From: SAR324 cluster bacterium | Lineage (GTDB): Bacteria; SAR324; XYD2-FULL-50-16 | Direction: 5' to 3' | NCBI GenBank assembly: GCA_028282885.1 | Contig: JANQGX010000007.1 | Span: forward strand, 186,001 to 250,000 | Length of the DNA stretch: 64,000 nucleotides | Notes under the pieces: generated by a model | Told to the model about the DNA's origin: nothing | Database searches by the model: none | What the model saw: the letters and a program-made list of their open reading frames with translations, nothing else | Program-made: the position numbers and the translations under genes | In this document: in pieces, positions 25,408 to 35,569 of the stretch | Layout of the letters: each line of letters opens with the position of its first letter | How positions within the stretch are numbered: the first letter of the stretch is position 1

Positions 25408-26844
25408 CTACATCAGAAGCTTTACCTTGTCCACCCAGTTAAGGAGGGGCTGCCAATAAACACCAAAGATAATAATCGGGATTGAAACCACTGTAACAAA
25501 AGCGACCGGTCCGCCTGCCACCCGAACACTGGTTGTAGAGCGATCTTCCCCGTCTATGATCATGACCTTAATCACATTGACATAGTAATAGAGAGCGATG
25601 ACGGTGTTGATCCCCGCCACGACGGCCAGAAGATATAGCTGTTTTTCAATGACAACCTTGAAGAGATAAAACTTGGCAATAAACCCGGCAAATGGGGGAA
25701 TTCCGGCCAGGCTGAACAAGCAGACGGTAAATCCGATAACGACCACCGGGACTCTCTTGATCAAGCCTGAGTATGAGGAAATCCTGAAATCATTGCTCTC
25801 ACTTGACAAATAGATCACTGCCATGAACGCCCCAAGATTCATCAGGAGATAGACTGGTATATAAAAGAAAACGGCATTCCTGCCATCCTGGTTCAATACC
25901 GCTATACCCATTAAAATAAACCCGGCATGGGAGATTGAGGAGTAAGCCAGCAATCTCTTGATATCACTTTGTCGGAGAGCCGCCAGGTTGCCGATGGTCA
26001 TGGTTAACATGGCCAAGATTGATAAAATCAATGTCAGGGTTTCTGCCTGAAGAGAAACATGAAAGGAGAAAAAACGAATCAGGAGAGCCAGACCGGCAAC
26101 CTTGGGAGCCGTTGAGAGAAAGGCGGTTATGGGAGTCGGGGCAGCCTGATAAGCGTCCGGACACCAGAAATGAAAAGGAACTGCTGCAATCTTGAAAACC
26201 ATTCCTGCCAGTGTCATCAGAATTGCCATCAGGTAAACCGGACTGTCGTATATAGTGTTGCTACCTAAAATGCTCCAGAGATCTTCGAATTCGAGCGTGC
26301 CGGTAATGCCGAAAATCAACGACATACCGTACAGCATGATCCCCGCTGCAAATGAACCAAAAAGGATGTATTTTAATGCCGCTTCTCTGGACACGGGATT
26401 TTTTGCATTCAGGGCAACAAGCACATAGGATGGAATAGACACCAGCTCGATTGCCAAAGCAGCCATCAGAAGATGGGTTGACGTTGTCATAAACATCATA
26501 CCCAGGCAAACAGCCGAAAGCAGACCAAACACCTCCCAGGTGATTTCCTGTTTAATCTCCCCATTATACTGCATCATGATGACGGTGACAGCTATCACAA
26601 TGAAAAAGACCTGGTTTAACATCCGGCTGAAACTATCCACCTGTATTAAGTCAAAAAACAGTGATTGGGTACCCGATCCGGATAACTCAAATATGAAAGC
26701 ACCAATCAAAAACAGGTAAAAAAAGGGTACCGGAGAGATTTGATTGAGCCGTGGCACCACCTTTCCCAGGAAAAAGAAGAGTATGGCCACCCCCATCAGT
26801 ACATGAGCCGGAATATAGGACAGATAAGGTAATGTGTTGATCAT
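25408..26844 (-). CDS. nuoN: NADH-quinone oxidoreductase subunit N
   Basis: Proton-pumping antiporter-like subunit of complex I, 478 residues and about 14 hydrophobic helices. Family marks are LLMAALAIELVSIPSYVLVAL with the key Glu, the broken-helix Lys region IAAVPFHFWCPDAYQAAPTPITAFLSTAPK and LLAYSSISHAGFILMG. It is the last gene of the nuoABCDHIJKLMN operon and lies 82 bp after nuoM. Acts in the inner membrane. Confidence 0.95.
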   Translation of the reverse strand: MINTLPYLSYIPAHVLMGVAILFFFLGKVVPRLNQISPVPFFYLFLIGAFIFELSGSGTQSLFFDLIQVDSFSRMLNQVFFIVIAVTVIMMQYNGEIKQEITWEVFGLLSAVCLGMMFMTTSTHLLMAALAIELVSIPSYVLVALNAKNPVSREAALKYILFGSFAAGIMLYGMSLIFGITGTLEFEDLWSILGSNTIYDSPVYLMAILMTLAGMVFKIAAVPFHFWCPDAYQAAPTPITAFLSTAPKVAGLALLIRFFSFHVSLQAETLTLILSILAMLTMTIGNLAALRQSDIKRLLAYSSISHAGFILMGIAVLNQDGRNAVFFYIPVYLLMNLGAFMAVIYLSSESNDFRISSYSGLIKRVPVVVIGFTVCLFSLAGIPPFAGFIAKFYLFKVVIEKQLYLLAVVAGINTVIALYYYVNVIKVMIIDGEDRSTTSVRVAGGPVAFVTVVSIPIIIFGVYWQPLLNWVDKVKLLM

Positions 26845-26926
26845 ATCAAGTCTGCATGCAGTTTTGTGAACAAACGTAATCCTTTTTGAAAAAGCCTTCC
26901 CTGTATCAGGGTAAATAATTTACTTC

Positions 26927-28435
26927 TTAACCACCCAGAACCCTGCTGAGATAGTTCAGAGAAGTTTCAAAATAGCTGATAATTGAGTTCGGCATTATTC
27001 CCAGGTAAATCACTATCAGAAGTAAAGGAATCACTGAAGCCAACTCCACAAAATTCATATCCGTCAGCTCCTTGTACTTGGTGTTTAGTTTCCCGAAGAA
27101 AACCCTCTGGTACGCCCAGAGCATATAAGCGGCACCAAAAATAATCCCCAAACCGGATATGATGGTCGCGGTTTTATAAACCTTGAAAGCGCCGGTCAGA
27201 ATCAGGAACTCGGAAATAAAACCACTCAAACCGGGCAGGCCGATGGCAGCCATAAATGCTACACTGGTGATAGCAGCATAGACCGGTGTGACGGAAGCCA
27301 ATCCTCCGAAGCCTGCAATCTGCCTGTGATGAGCTCTGTCATAAACAACCCCGACCAGGAGAAAGAGCATAGCTGTTATGGTACCGTGATTAAACATCTG
27401 CAGTACTGCTCCGTTGATTCCCTGTGTTGTGGCAGCTCCGATTCCCAGGATCACGAATCCCATGTGACTGACCGAGGAGTAGGCGATCATCTTCTTGAAA
27501 TCGGACTGGGCCAATGCGCACAAAGCACCGTAAACAATATTCACCACGGCCAGGAAAATCAGAAAATCCCTGAACCATTCGAAAATATCCGGAAAAAGTG
27601 GGAAGTTCATTCGTAAGAATCCGTACGTCCCCATCTTCAACAATACTCCCGCCAAAATAACGGAGATGGCGGTTGGGGCCTCCACATGAGCATCCGGTAG
27701 CCAGGTGTGAAAGGGGAAAATCGGTACCTTGATGGCAAATCCAATGAACAGGGCAACAAACACCACCTTGGTAAAAGGCAAACCGAATATGGGCGGACCC
27801 GTGAATTCCTGGCCTGCTTCTACTCTGCTCAACAGTTCAATCATGTCAAAGGTTCGTTCCCCGCCCGGTGCAAAATACCAGATAGCGATAATCGCCAATA
27901 ACATTCCCACACTACCGGCCAGGGTATAGAGGAAGAACTTGATGGCTGCATAAATCCTCCCGGGACCGCCCCAGATACCAATCAGAAAATACATGGGGAA
28001 TAACATCACTTCCCAGAAGAGGTAGAAGAGAATCAAATCCAGTGCGGCAAATACTCCCAGCATAGCCGTTTCCAGAAGCAGAAACATAGCAAAATACCCT
28101 CTTTGATGAACATTGATTCTCCAGGAAGCCAAGGTAGCCATGATGCCGATAATCAGAGTCAGCAACACCATGGAGATGGATATTCCGTCAACTCCAAGAT
28201 AGTATTCAATCCCCAGGCTCGGTATCCATTCCGCCCTTTCCACGAATTGCATTTCGCCGATCGTGGTTACCCCTTTCAATGATTTATCAAAATTGATGAA
28301 GATCGGAAGAGCGACGATAAAATCGACAATCACCGCAGTCAAGGCAACCCATTTGGCCTTCTCCCGGGGTACCAACCATAAAAAAGGGACTCCAATCAGT
28401 GGAATAAAGATAATCCAAGACAATATATGACTCAT
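26927..28435 (-). CDS. nuoM: NADH-quinone oxidoreductase subunit M
   Basis: Antiporter-like membrane subunit of complex I, 502 residues. Diagnostic segments are YLFWEVMLFPMYFLIGIWGG with the conserved Glu, VPIFPFHTWLPDAHVEAPTAISVILAGVLLKMGTYG with the pumping Lys/His region, and KKMIAYSSVSHMGFVILG. It sits between nuoL (61 bp upstream) and nuoN in the complex I operon and contributes one of the proton channels. Confidence 0.95.
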   Translation of the reverse strand: MSHILSWIIFIPLIGVPFLWLVPREKAKWVALTAVIVDFIVALPIFINFDKSLKGVTTIGEMQFVERAEWIPSLGIEYYLGVDGISISMVLLTLIIGIMATLASWRINVHQRGYFAMFLLLETAMLGVFAALDLILFYLFWEVMLFPMYFLIGIWGGPGRIYAAIKFFLYTLAGSVGMLLAIIAIWYFAPGGERTFDMIELLSRVEAGQEFTGPPIFGLPFTKVVFVALFIGFAIKVPIFPFHTWLPDAHVEAPTAISVILAGVLLKMGTYGFLRMNFPLFPDIFEWFRDFLIFLAVVNIVYGALCALAQSDFKKMIAYSSVSHMGFVILGIGAATTQGINGAVLQMFNHGTITAMLFLLVGVVYDRAHHRQIAGFGGLASVTPVYAAITSVAFMAAIGLPGLSGFISEFLILTGAFKVYKTATIISGLGIIFGAAYMLWAYQRVFFGKLNTKYKELTDMNFVELASVIPLLLIVIYLGIMPNSIISYFETSLNYLSRVLGG

Positions 28436-28496
28436 TACGACCTCAATGCTGTTTTAGTTCAATCAAAATTGGAAAACACATCAACCGCTAAAACCA

Positions 28497-30590
28497 TTAC
28501 GTCAGGAAAAAAATCACAACAAACGCAACCATCAAAAACAGTATCAGGGAACTGCCGATCACGGTCTGAATTCTACCCGACTGCAAAAGCCCAACTCCTT
28601 TGCCGCCGGTCTGTGCTGTCCAAGCAGTTCCATTAACCGCTCCATCGACAATCTCATTGTCAAAAATACCGATAAACTTGCCCACGGCACGCCCCAGAAA
28701 GCCGGCCAGATTGACCAGGCCATCTACAACCATAGCATCAAAAGCCCCCAGGAACAGAAATAACTTCCTGATAGGACCGATCACAACTGCTTCATACAAT
28801 TCGTCCACATAATACTTGTTCTCCAGGATCTTAAAAATCCATTGCAACGTTAGTATCTGCATCAGTGCCAGACGTTTCTCCGGTTTTTTGATATAAAAAT
28901 AGTAGGCAATATAGGCTGTCAGCAGGGTCCAAAGAACCGAAGCAATCATCAACCCCCATTCCATGGCGGTATGATCCTCATACTCTCCAACATGAGCGGA
29001 TGCACTAGTGATGAGTTCATAATTCTCCATGGGTTTACCCTGGATATCATGCACCACCGGATCGAGAAATCCCGTGAAATTGCTGTGACCACCCAGAAAA
29101 TGAGGCACATTTAAAAAGCCAATGGTCAAGGCAGCAACAGCCAAAATTGCAATCGGCACAACAGTACGCTTGGGCTGCTCTTCACAATGTTCCCAGGTAT
29201 GTTTGTCAGCTCTTGTCTCGCCAAAGAAGGTCATGAATACCAATCGCCACATGTAGAAAGAGGTAATACCGGCTGTAAGAAATCCTACCAGCCAAAGTAG
29301 CGGTGAACCCTGGATGAAAGCTTTCCAGAGAATCTCATCCTTACTGAAGAATCCGGAGGTAAGGGGAAATCCCATAATAGCCATTGTCGCAGCAATGAAA
29401 GATAATCCTGTAATCGGCATTTTCTTAAGCAGGCCTCCCATCTCCCTCATGTCCTGTTTATGATGCAGCGCAACGATCACAGATCCGGAACCCATAAACA
29501 GGGCTGCTTTGAATGCGGCATGGGTTAACAGATGAAAGATCCCGGCACTGAAAGCACCAACACCCATTGCCAGAAACATATAGCCCAACTGACTAACCGT
29601 CGAATAAGCCAGAACCTTCTTGATATCAAACTGTGCCATTCCGATCGTCGCAGAGATGAGACAAGTCAGGGCGGCAACAACGGCTACAAAACCAAGAATA
29701 TAGGGAGCCAGTGTGTAGAGGAAATACATTCTTCCCATCATGTATACACCGGCTGTAACCATGGTGGCAGCATGTATCAAGGCACTCACAGGGGTTGGTC
29801 CTGCCATGGCATCAGGCAGCCAGACATAAAGCGGAATCTGTGCCGATTTCCCCATGGCACCAATAAAGAAACACAATCCGACCACCTCCAGTAGAGGGAA
29901 TCCGATGACATGCTGTTTGGACAGCTCTTCAATTCCCGACTGCAGATCGTGAAAGGAGAGGGTGACAGTACCAAACAACTGATAGCTGTAAAGAACCACC
30001 AGAAAAATACCTGCCAAAAATCCCAAGTCTCCTATCCTGTTGGTGATAAAAGCTTTTTTACCGGCTATGGCATTTGCCTCTTCATCAAACCAGAAACCGA
30101 TCAGAAGATATGAACAGAGTCCGACTCCTTCCCAACCAAGAAACATAATGATCAGATTGTCACCCAAAACCAGCATGAGCATGGCAGCAACAAATAGATT
30201 CATATAGGAGAAGAATCGCCAGAAGGATCGGTCATCATGCATGTAACCCATCCCGTAAATGTGGATCAGGGATCCAATTCCTGTGATTATCAGCAACATC
30301 ATAGCCGAAAGGGGATCATACCGGAATGACCAGGCGATGTTAAGATCGGCCACGGAGAACCAGTCCATCATTTCAATCCGGATTAATCGGTCTGCCGGAT
30401 CGAGGCCCAACAATACGAAAAACGATGTGAATGCTAAAACCGCCGCCAGTATTGGAGCAGCACAGCCAACGATTCCGGTGATATCCTCACCAAATCTTTT
30501 ATAGATCCGTTTTCCAAACAATCCCAGGATAACCGCTCCCATCAAAGGCAGAATCGGTACCCAGGGAATCACAGAAGTTATATAGTTCAT
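28497..30590 (-). CDS. nuoL: NADH-quinone oxidoreductase subunit L
   Basis: Distal antiporter-like subunit of complex I, 697 residues, the expected length including the long lateral helix at the C terminus. Key segments: MFLGWEGVGLCSYLLIGFWF, IPLYVWLPDAMAGPTPVSALIHAATMVTAGVYM and VLAYSTVSQLGYMFLAMGVG. The gene starts 74 bp after nuoK. It pumps protons at the far end of the membrane arm. Confidence 0.96.
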   Translation of the reverse strand: MNYITSVIPWVPILPLMGAVILGLFGKRIYKRFGEDITGIVGCAAPILAAVLAFTSFFVLLGLDPADRLIRIEMMDWFSVADLNIAWSFRYDPLSAMMLLIITGIGSLIHIYGMGYMHDDRSFWRFFSYMNLFVAAMLMLVLGDNLIIMFLGWEGVGLCSYLLIGFWFDEEANAIAGKKAFITNRIGDLGFLAGIFLVVLYSYQLFGTVTLSFHDLQSGIEELSKQHVIGFPLLEVVGLCFFIGAMGKSAQIPLYVWLPDAMAGPTPVSALIHAATMVTAGVYMMGRMYFLYTLAPYILGFVAVVAALTCLISATIGMAQFDIKKVLAYSTVSQLGYMFLAMGVGAFSAGIFHLLTHAAFKAALFMGSGSVIVALHHKQDMREMGGLLKKMPITGLSFIAATMAIMGFPLTSGFFSKDEILWKAFIQGSPLLWLVGFLTAGITSFYMWRLVFMTFFGETRADKHTWEHCEEQPKRTVVPIAILAVAALTIGFLNVPHFLGGHSNFTGFLDPVVHDIQGKPMENYELITSASAHVGEYEDHTAMEWGLMIASVLWTLLTAYIAYYFYIKKPEKRLALMQILTLQWIFKILENKYYVDELYEAVVIGPIRKLFLFLGAFDAMVVDGLVNLAGFLGRAVGKFIGIFDNEIVDGAVNGTAWTAQTGGKGVGLLQSGRIQTVIGSSLILFLMVAFVVIFFLT

Positions 30591-30664
30591 TATCGGTTTC
30601 TTGGTTAATAATCTTTGCCTAATCCATTTGAAGGTTTATGTTTGTAAAGCATGCCAAAGGATTG

Positions 30665-30976
30665 TCATCCGTTTAGCTGTGTCAACCTGTCCGCCCTGAT
30701 TTCCTTAAACTCCCTGTAAACAGTCAGTGCAATCGCCAGGGCGACCACCGCTTCCGCTGCAGCCATTAGAATAATAAATACCGCAAAAATCTGCCCTTCC
30801 ATGCGGGATGCGGGAGATACGGAGAATCTGGAAAATGCAACAAAATTCAAAGCTGCCGCATTTAATACCAGCTCAACCCCCATCAGTATGGCGATACTGT
30901 TTCGCCTGGAAATAAAGGCAATTATCCCAAGAGTGAACAGGGCCGCAGATACTGCCAGATAACCTTCCAGATTCAT
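30665..30976 (-). CDS. nuoK: NADH-quinone oxidoreductase subunit K
   Basis: Small membrane subunit of complex I, 103 residues and three hydrophobic helices. The conserved glutamates of the central proton path are in ILMGVELVLNAAALNFVAF and MAAAEAVVALAIAL. Its ATG overlaps the stop of nuoJ (ATGA), showing translational coupling. Confidence 0.95.
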   Translation of the reverse strand: MNLEGYLAVSAALFTLGIIAFISRRNSIAILMGVELVLNAAALNFVAFSRFSVSPASRMEGQIFAVFIILMAAAEAVVALAIALTVYREFKEIRADRLTQLNG

Positions 30977-31476
30977 GTTCGATCTCCTTTGATAACCAGT
31001 ACCAGTGCTCCTATCAATGCTGAAAGCAACAAAAACGAAATCACCTCAAACGGAAGCACATACTCTTTCAACAACATTCTGCCTAGTAGGCGTGTTGTTG
31101 GTTCCATTTTATCAGGTGTTATGACACCCCAGTTGGCTGAACGAATAACACCGTAAAGCAACAGAAATAAGGCGATGGCACCAACAGCAGTCAGAATCCC
31201 CTGGAATGAAAGGTTACTTTTTACCGGATTGGCAACATCGGTAGTCAGCATGGTACCGAAAATCAACAAAACATTAACCCCACCAGCGTAAACCAGGATT
31301 TGAACAATGGCGATGAAATCACCCCCCAGTAAGACATAAAAACCGGCAACCCCGAATAATACAAAGAACAACGCAAATGCCGATCTCAACAGGTTGGCGG
31401 AGAAAGTGACAACCAACCCCACTCCCAAAACCAGGATGGTAAACAGGTAAAAGAACAATAGTGGTAATTCAATCAT
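30973..31476 (-). CDS. nuoJ: NADH-quinone oxidoreductase subunit J
   Basis: Membrane subunit of complex I, 167 residues and five hydrophobic helices. The start at 31476 (MIELPLLFFYLFT) is chosen by length and hydrophobic N terminus; the frame is open further upstream only because it runs through the Lys/Ala-rich tail of nuoI. The conserved YVLLGGDFIAIVQILVYAGGVNVLLIF stretch, containing the pi-bulge helix, is present. It overlaps nuoI by 8 bp and nuoK by 4 bp. Confidence 0.94.
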   Translation of the reverse strand: MIELPLLFFYLFTILVLGVGLVVTFSANLLRSAFALFFVLFGVAGFYVLLGGDFIAIVQILVYAGGVNVLLIFGTMLTTDVANPVKSNLSFQGILTAVGAIALFLLLYGVIRSANWGVITPDKMEPTTRLLGRMLLKEYVLPFEVISFLLLSALIGALVLVIKGDRT

Positions 31477-32098
31477 CGGTCTTTTCCTCCTTTTGCTTCT
31501 CTTTGGCAGCTTTTGCTTTTGCCGCCTTTTTGGCAGCCGCCTCCTTTTCGATCTCCTCTCCCCTTGCCATTGCCGCTCTCTTTTCTTCTTCCGGAACAAA
31601 AGCAATCACCAGATCATCAAGGTTGTGACGATTCATTTCAAAAATATTGGTATGCTGGATGGCCCGCGTTGGACAGGCAATAACACAGAGTCCGCAGAAC
31701 ATACATTTGCCGATATTGATATCAAAACGGGTGCTGGCCCGTGTCTTTAAAGCCTCTTTCTGCGTAAACCGGTTAAGAACAGTGTTGCCGCTGTTATCCG
31801 TGAGTTTTGTCTTGTCGCACTTTACGGTATCGATAACAATACATTCAATTGGACAGGCTTTGACACATAAGCCGCAAGACGTGCATGTTTCGAGGTTCAC
31901 GCCGAGTACACCTCGATAATTCTCCGGCATTCCCATCAGCGTACTTTTATAACTGCGCTGAATGGTCTCATTGCTGGAAATATCGGTTTCCGGATACTGA
32001 ACCGTCACCGGTCTGACCAGCATGGAGGCCATGGTCACACTGAGACCTTCAAATACCGACTGAAACCCGTTTTTTATGTTTTTGAAATATCCACCCAT
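31469..32098 (-). CDS. nuoI: NADH-quinone oxidoreductase subunit I (two 4Fe-4S ferredoxin-type)
   Basis: Peripheral-arm subunit carrying clusters N6a and N6b, 209 residues. The two motifs are CTSCGLCVKACP and CMFCGLCVIACP, separated by a longer linker than usual (TVKCDKTKLTDNSGNTVLNR). The C terminus carries an unusual tail of about 45 residues made almost only of Ala, Lys and Glu (RAAMARGEEIEKEAAAKKAA onward), likely a charged helix. It sits between nuoH and nuoJ. Because no NuoEFG genes are present, this subunit may receive electrons directly from ferredoxin or another low-potential donor (inference). Confidence 0.94.
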   Translation of the reverse strand: MGGYFKNIKNGFQSVFEGLSVTMASMLVRPVTVQYPETDISSNETIQRSYKSTLMGMPENYRGVLGVNLETCTSCGLCVKACPIECIVIDTVKCDKTKLTDNSGNTVLNRFTQKEALKTRASTRFDINIGKCMFCGLCVIACPTRAIQHTNIFEMNRHNLDDLVIAFVPEEEKRAAMARGEEIEKEAAAKKAAKAKAAKEKQKEEKTDD

Positions 32099-32110
32099 AT
32101 CAACATGCCC

Positions 32111-33286
32111 TCATTTCCCTGCCTCCGCAGGCAGGGGTGAATTCACCGAAGTTTTCTGTTCTTTAATATTGACCGATACACGTTTGATAAACAGGTATAG
32201 CAAGACCAGAAAGGTCAGAAAAATCAGTACAGCCATCGCAAGCTGAACCAATGGTAGCTTCCAAGTCAACAGCATCCAGAGAGCCTGACCAAAGAATGCA
32301 AGGAAGGCTGCCGGCAGCAGGTACTTCCAGGAAAGCTTCATCAACTGGTCAATTCGAAATCTGGGCAAGGTCCAGCGTATCCAGATAATCAGGAATACTA
32401 CCAGACCGGTTTTCAGGAAGAAAACCAGCAGACTGACCACCCAAAGCCCGGAAATCATGCCGGGGAGGTTTCCCCCACCCAGATAAACAACAGTTGTCAA
32501 GGCTCCCACCACAAACAGGTTTGCCCACTCGCTGAGGAAGAACACTGCGTAACGAAATCCCGTATACTCGGTACAATAGCCGGACACCAGTTCTGATTCC
32601 GCTTCGGGCAGATCAAAAGGAATCCGGTTTGCCTCGGCCAGCGAACCGACAAAAAAGATAAAAAATGACAATACGGTAAAAGGGCTCTTGAACAGCATCC
32701 AGTCCCAGGGCAACCAACCTTGACTCGCCATAATGCCCTGCATAGACAGTGTTCCGGATATCAGGATGGGAACCAGCAATCCCAACCCCACTGGAATCTC
32801 ATAACTGACAATCTGGGCTGCTGCTCGCATACCGCCTAGCAACGACCATTTGTTATTCGAACTCCAACCGGCCATTAATACTCCAATAACCACCAGGGAG
32901 GTGATGGAGATAAAATAGAAGAGCCCTACATTTAGATCTGCGATAATGATTCCCGATCCCCAGGGTAAAACCACCAGGGTACAAAAGACACCAATCAGGC
33001 AGAAATAGGGAGCCAGACGAAATAGTACCCGGTCGGCACCATCGGGAACAAGATCCTCCTTGAAAACCAGTTTCACACCATCGGCTATCCATTGCAGAAA
33101 TCCCTGCGGTCCCACCCGGTTCGGTCCCAACCTGGACTGCATAAATCCGGAGAGCCTGCGTTCTACCCATGTCAGGACCCCACCGACAGTTACAAAAAAC
33201 AGCAAGACAATCAGCGCTTTCAGGATCGCACCAAGAATTTGTGCTGTTGCCTCTTCTAATCCCAATCCCAATAGTATGCTTTCCAT
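32111..33286 (-). CDS. nuoH: NADH-quinone oxidoreductase subunit H
   Basis: Membrane subunit that forms the quinone chamber, about 391 residues. Recognised segments: VLTWVERRLSGFMQSRLGPNRVGPQGFLQWIADGVKL near the N terminus, FIFFVGSLAEANRIPFDLPEAESELVSGYCTEYTGFRYAVFFLSEW, and WTLPRFRIDQLMKLSWKYLLP. The ATG at 33286 follows GGAAGAG; the open frame runs to 33334 but that would overlap nuoD. It is 22 bp downstream of nuoD. Length is somewhat above the common 330, with the extra residues mainly in the C-terminal region. Confidence 0.95.
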   Translation of the reverse strand: MESILLGLGLEEATAQILGAILKALIVLLFFVTVGGVLTWVERRLSGFMQSRLGPNRVGPQGFLQWIADGVKLVFKEDLVPDGADRVLFRLAPYFCLIGVFCTLVVLPWGSGIIIADLNVGLFYFISITSLVVIGVLMAGWSSNNKWSLLGGMRAAAQIVSYEIPVGLGLLVPILISGTLSMQGIMASQGWLPWDWMLFKSPFTVLSFFIFFVGSLAEANRIPFDLPEAESELVSGYCTEYTGFRYAVFFLSEWANLFVVGALTTVVYLGGGNLPGMISGLWVVSLLVFFLKTGLVVFLIIWIRWTLPRFRIDQLMKLSWKYLLPAAFLAFFGQALWMLLTWKLPLVQLAMAVLIFLTFLVLLYLFIKRVSVNIKEQKTSVNSPLPAEAGK

Positions 33287-33308
33287 GCTCTCTTCCCAGT
33301 CAATACCG

Positions 33309-34430
33309 TTATCGATCCAGTTCCGGGGCCACAACGTCCAGTGAACCTATGATAGCCACCAGGTCGGCAATAAATACGCCTTTTGCGATTTCCGGAATAA
33401 TAGACATGGCCGTAAAGGAACCAGTCCTGATTTTCAGGCGATTAGGAGAAGTCTTCCCGTCGCTGTATATAAAATACCCTGTATCACCCCTTGGCGTTTC
33501 AGTTCTGAAATAGATATGTCCTTTGGGTGGTTTGATTACGTTTTTTACCACCGCCTTATGTTCACCGCCCGGAATTCGCTGCAAACACTGCCGAATGATC
33601 TTGATTGATTCCCGAATCTCCTTGACCCGAACCAGATACCTGTCATAACAGTCTCCCAGTGTTCCCTCATAGCCTTCACCAACAGGGACATCAAAATCGA
33701 GTTCAGGATAGATTGAATAGGGTTCCGCCACCCTTACATCAAATTTAACCCCTGAACCTCGCAGGTTAGGTCCGACAAGATTGTACTGCATGGCCATTTC
33801 CGGAGGCACGACCGCAACATTGGCAAAGCGCTTGATAAATATCTGATTGTAACTGATCAGTCGGTTGATCTGCTCGACGACAACTTCAAAATGGTCCAGA
33901 AACTCAAGCGTCTTCTCCTTGAATCCGGGAGGAAGGTCATAATTGACACCTCCAATGCAGATATAGTTATAGGTCAGCCGTGCGCCGCAGATCATCTCCA
34001 GCAGATCGTTGATATGCTCTCTCTCACGAAGCAAATGAACAAAGGGGGTAAATGCCCCCATATCCATGTTGGCAGCTCCAATGGCAATCGCGTGACTGGA
34101 GATTCTGTTCAACTCGGATACGATCACCCGGATATACTCAGCCCGCTGGGGAATTTCGAGACCCATCAGCTTCTCCACGGCCATGCTATAGGAGAGGTTT
34201 GCATTCATGGCACAAACATAATCCACACGGTCGGTGAAAGGAACAAATCCCTGCCAGGAAACGGATTCGGCTAATTTCTCAATTCCGCGATGAAGATAAC
34301 CGATGTCCGGGTCACATTCATGAATGATCTCACCATCTGTTTTGATAATGAACCGGATCACACCATGGGTGGACGGATGTTGCGGCCCCATGTTGATGGT
34401 CAAATAATCTGTTTTTAGCGCAGCACTCAT
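33309..34430 (-). CDS. nuoD: NADH-quinone oxidoreductase subunit D
   Basis: 49-kDa-type subunit of 373 residues lining the quinone site, homologous to the [NiFe]-hydrogenase large subunit. Marks: NMGPQHPSTHGVIRFIIKTDGE, DIGYLHRGIEKLAE, ELNRISSHAIAIGAANMDMGAFTPF, PRGDTGYFIYSDG and the C terminus IIGSLDVVAPELDR. It is a separate gene, not fused to nuoC, whose stop lies 3 bp upstream. The ATG follows AAGGGAAA. Confidence 0.96.
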   Translation of the reverse strand: MSAALKTDYLTINMGPQHPSTHGVIRFIIKTDGEIIHECDPDIGYLHRGIEKLAESVSWQGFVPFTDRVDYVCAMNANLSYSMAVEKLMGLEIPQRAEYIRVIVSELNRISSHAIAIGAANMDMGAFTPFVHLLREREHINDLLEMICGARLTYNYICIGGVNYDLPPGFKEKTLEFLDHFEVVVEQINRLISYNQIFIKRFANVAVVPPEMAMQYNLVGPNLRGSGVKFDVRVAEPYSIYPELDFDVPVGEGYEGTLGDCYDRYLVRVKEIRESIKIIRQCLQRIPGGEHKAVVKNVIKPPKGHIYFRTETPRGDTGYFIYSDGKTSPNRLKIRTGSFTAMSIIPEIAKGVFIADLVAIIGSLDVVAPELDR

Positions 34431-34433
34431 TCT

Positions 34434-35012
34434 CTATTTCCCTTTGGGTTGAAAACTTCGGGTTATTTCTGAAGGTGTGTTGTCAATACTCTGGTAAGCG
34501 GTAGGATTCACATAGTCTTTTCTCAATGGGTATCCTTCCCAATCTTCCGGCATCATAATTCTTCTCAGATCCGGGTGACCCTCAAACTGTATTCCCAACA
34601 GGTCGTAGGTTTCCCTTTCCAGCCAATCCGCGCCTTTCCAGATAGAGGTAACGCTGTCGATTACCGGATTACCGATCGGAATGCTTGATTCAATCACAAC
34701 CCGATGATAATGGGTGTAGGAGTAGAGATGCCAAAACAGTCTTAACTCCTCATGACTGTGCGATTCATCTTGATCTTTTGGTGCATCAAAATAGAGATGC
34801 CAGAATAGTTTGGAATCTTCGGTTTCGTGAAACGCAGTCTGGTTCATCAATATTTCAAATTTTAACTCCTCATCCTCTTTCAAAAACCTCATGGCTTCCA
34901 GCAGAAAGTCGGATCGAACATAGATGGAAGGGGTTGGTCCCTCAACCTCCTGAAAGCTGGCCACCACGTTTGTCTTTTCCTTGAGCAATTCGTAAATTCC
35001 AATTGTGTTCAC
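34434..35012 (-). CDS. nuoC: NADH-quinone oxidoreductase subunit C
   Basis: 30-kDa-type subunit of the peripheral arm, 192 residues. The typical C-terminal signature is [38 protein letters not shown]. The start codon is GTG at 35012 with GGAG 6 bases upstream. It lies 71 bp after nuoB and is followed almost directly by nuoD. Confidence 0.94.
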   Translation of the reverse strand: MNTIGIYELLKEKTNVVASFQEVEGPTPSIYVRSDFLLEAMRFLKEDEELKFEILMNQTAFHETEDSKLFWHLYFDAPKDQDESHSHEELRLFWHLYSYTHYHRVVIESSIPIGNPVIDSVTSIWKGADWLERETYDLLGIQFEGHPDLRRIMMPEDWEGYPLRKDYVNPTAYQSIDNTPSEITRSFQPKGK

Positions 35013-35083
35013 GGTCTACTCCATCGGTAGATTTTTTCTGGTCGCAACACCTGATTTGTCAGAGTACCCATTTCCGGCAACAT

Positions 35084-35569
35084 CTATTTCTTCCTCAGGT
35101 ATTTCTCTTTCTTAACTTTGTTTTGAAGTTCGATCAGGGCGGAAAGCAAAGCTTCCGGTCTGGGAGGGCAACCGGGAAGATACACATCAACCGGTATTAC
35201 TCTGTCTACTCCGTGCAACACGGAATAACTGGCTTGAAACAGCCCACCGGAATTAGCACAACTCCCCATGGAAATGACGTATCTGGGTTCAGCCATCTGG
35301 TCGTAGAGAACCTTAACTCTGCTTGCCATTTTCAATGTTATGGTCCCGGCGACAAGCATCAGATCCGCTTGCCTGGGAACCGCACGCGGAGCCGAACCAA
35401 ATCTTTCCAGATCGGCTCTTGGACCGCCGGTTTGCATCAATTCGATCCCACAACAGGCAGTTGAAAACAGCAAATACCAGAGCGAATTGGCTCGCGCCAG
35501 ATTGATAAGATGATCTATGGATGTCAGGACGAATCCGTCCGACTCGAAACTGTTATGCAGTGTTTTCAT
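35084..35569 (-). CDS. nuoB: NADH-quinone oxidoreductase subunit B (cluster N2)
   Basis: PSST-type subunit of 161 residues that binds the terminal cluster N2 next to quinone. The four cysteines are in [13 protein letters not shown] (tandem Cys pair), MGSCANSGG and [12 protein letters not shown]. The ATG overlaps the stop of nuoA (ATGA), so the two are coupled. The [21 protein letters not shown] stretch is canonical. Confidence 0.96.
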   Translation of the reverse strand: MKTLHNSFESDGFVLTSIDHLINLARANSLWYLLFSTACCGIELMQTGGPRADLERFGSAPRAVPRQADLMLVAGTITLKMASRVKVLYDQMAEPRYVISMGSCANSGGLFQASYSVLHGVDRVIPVDVYLPGCPPRPEALLSALIELQNKVKKEKYLRKK

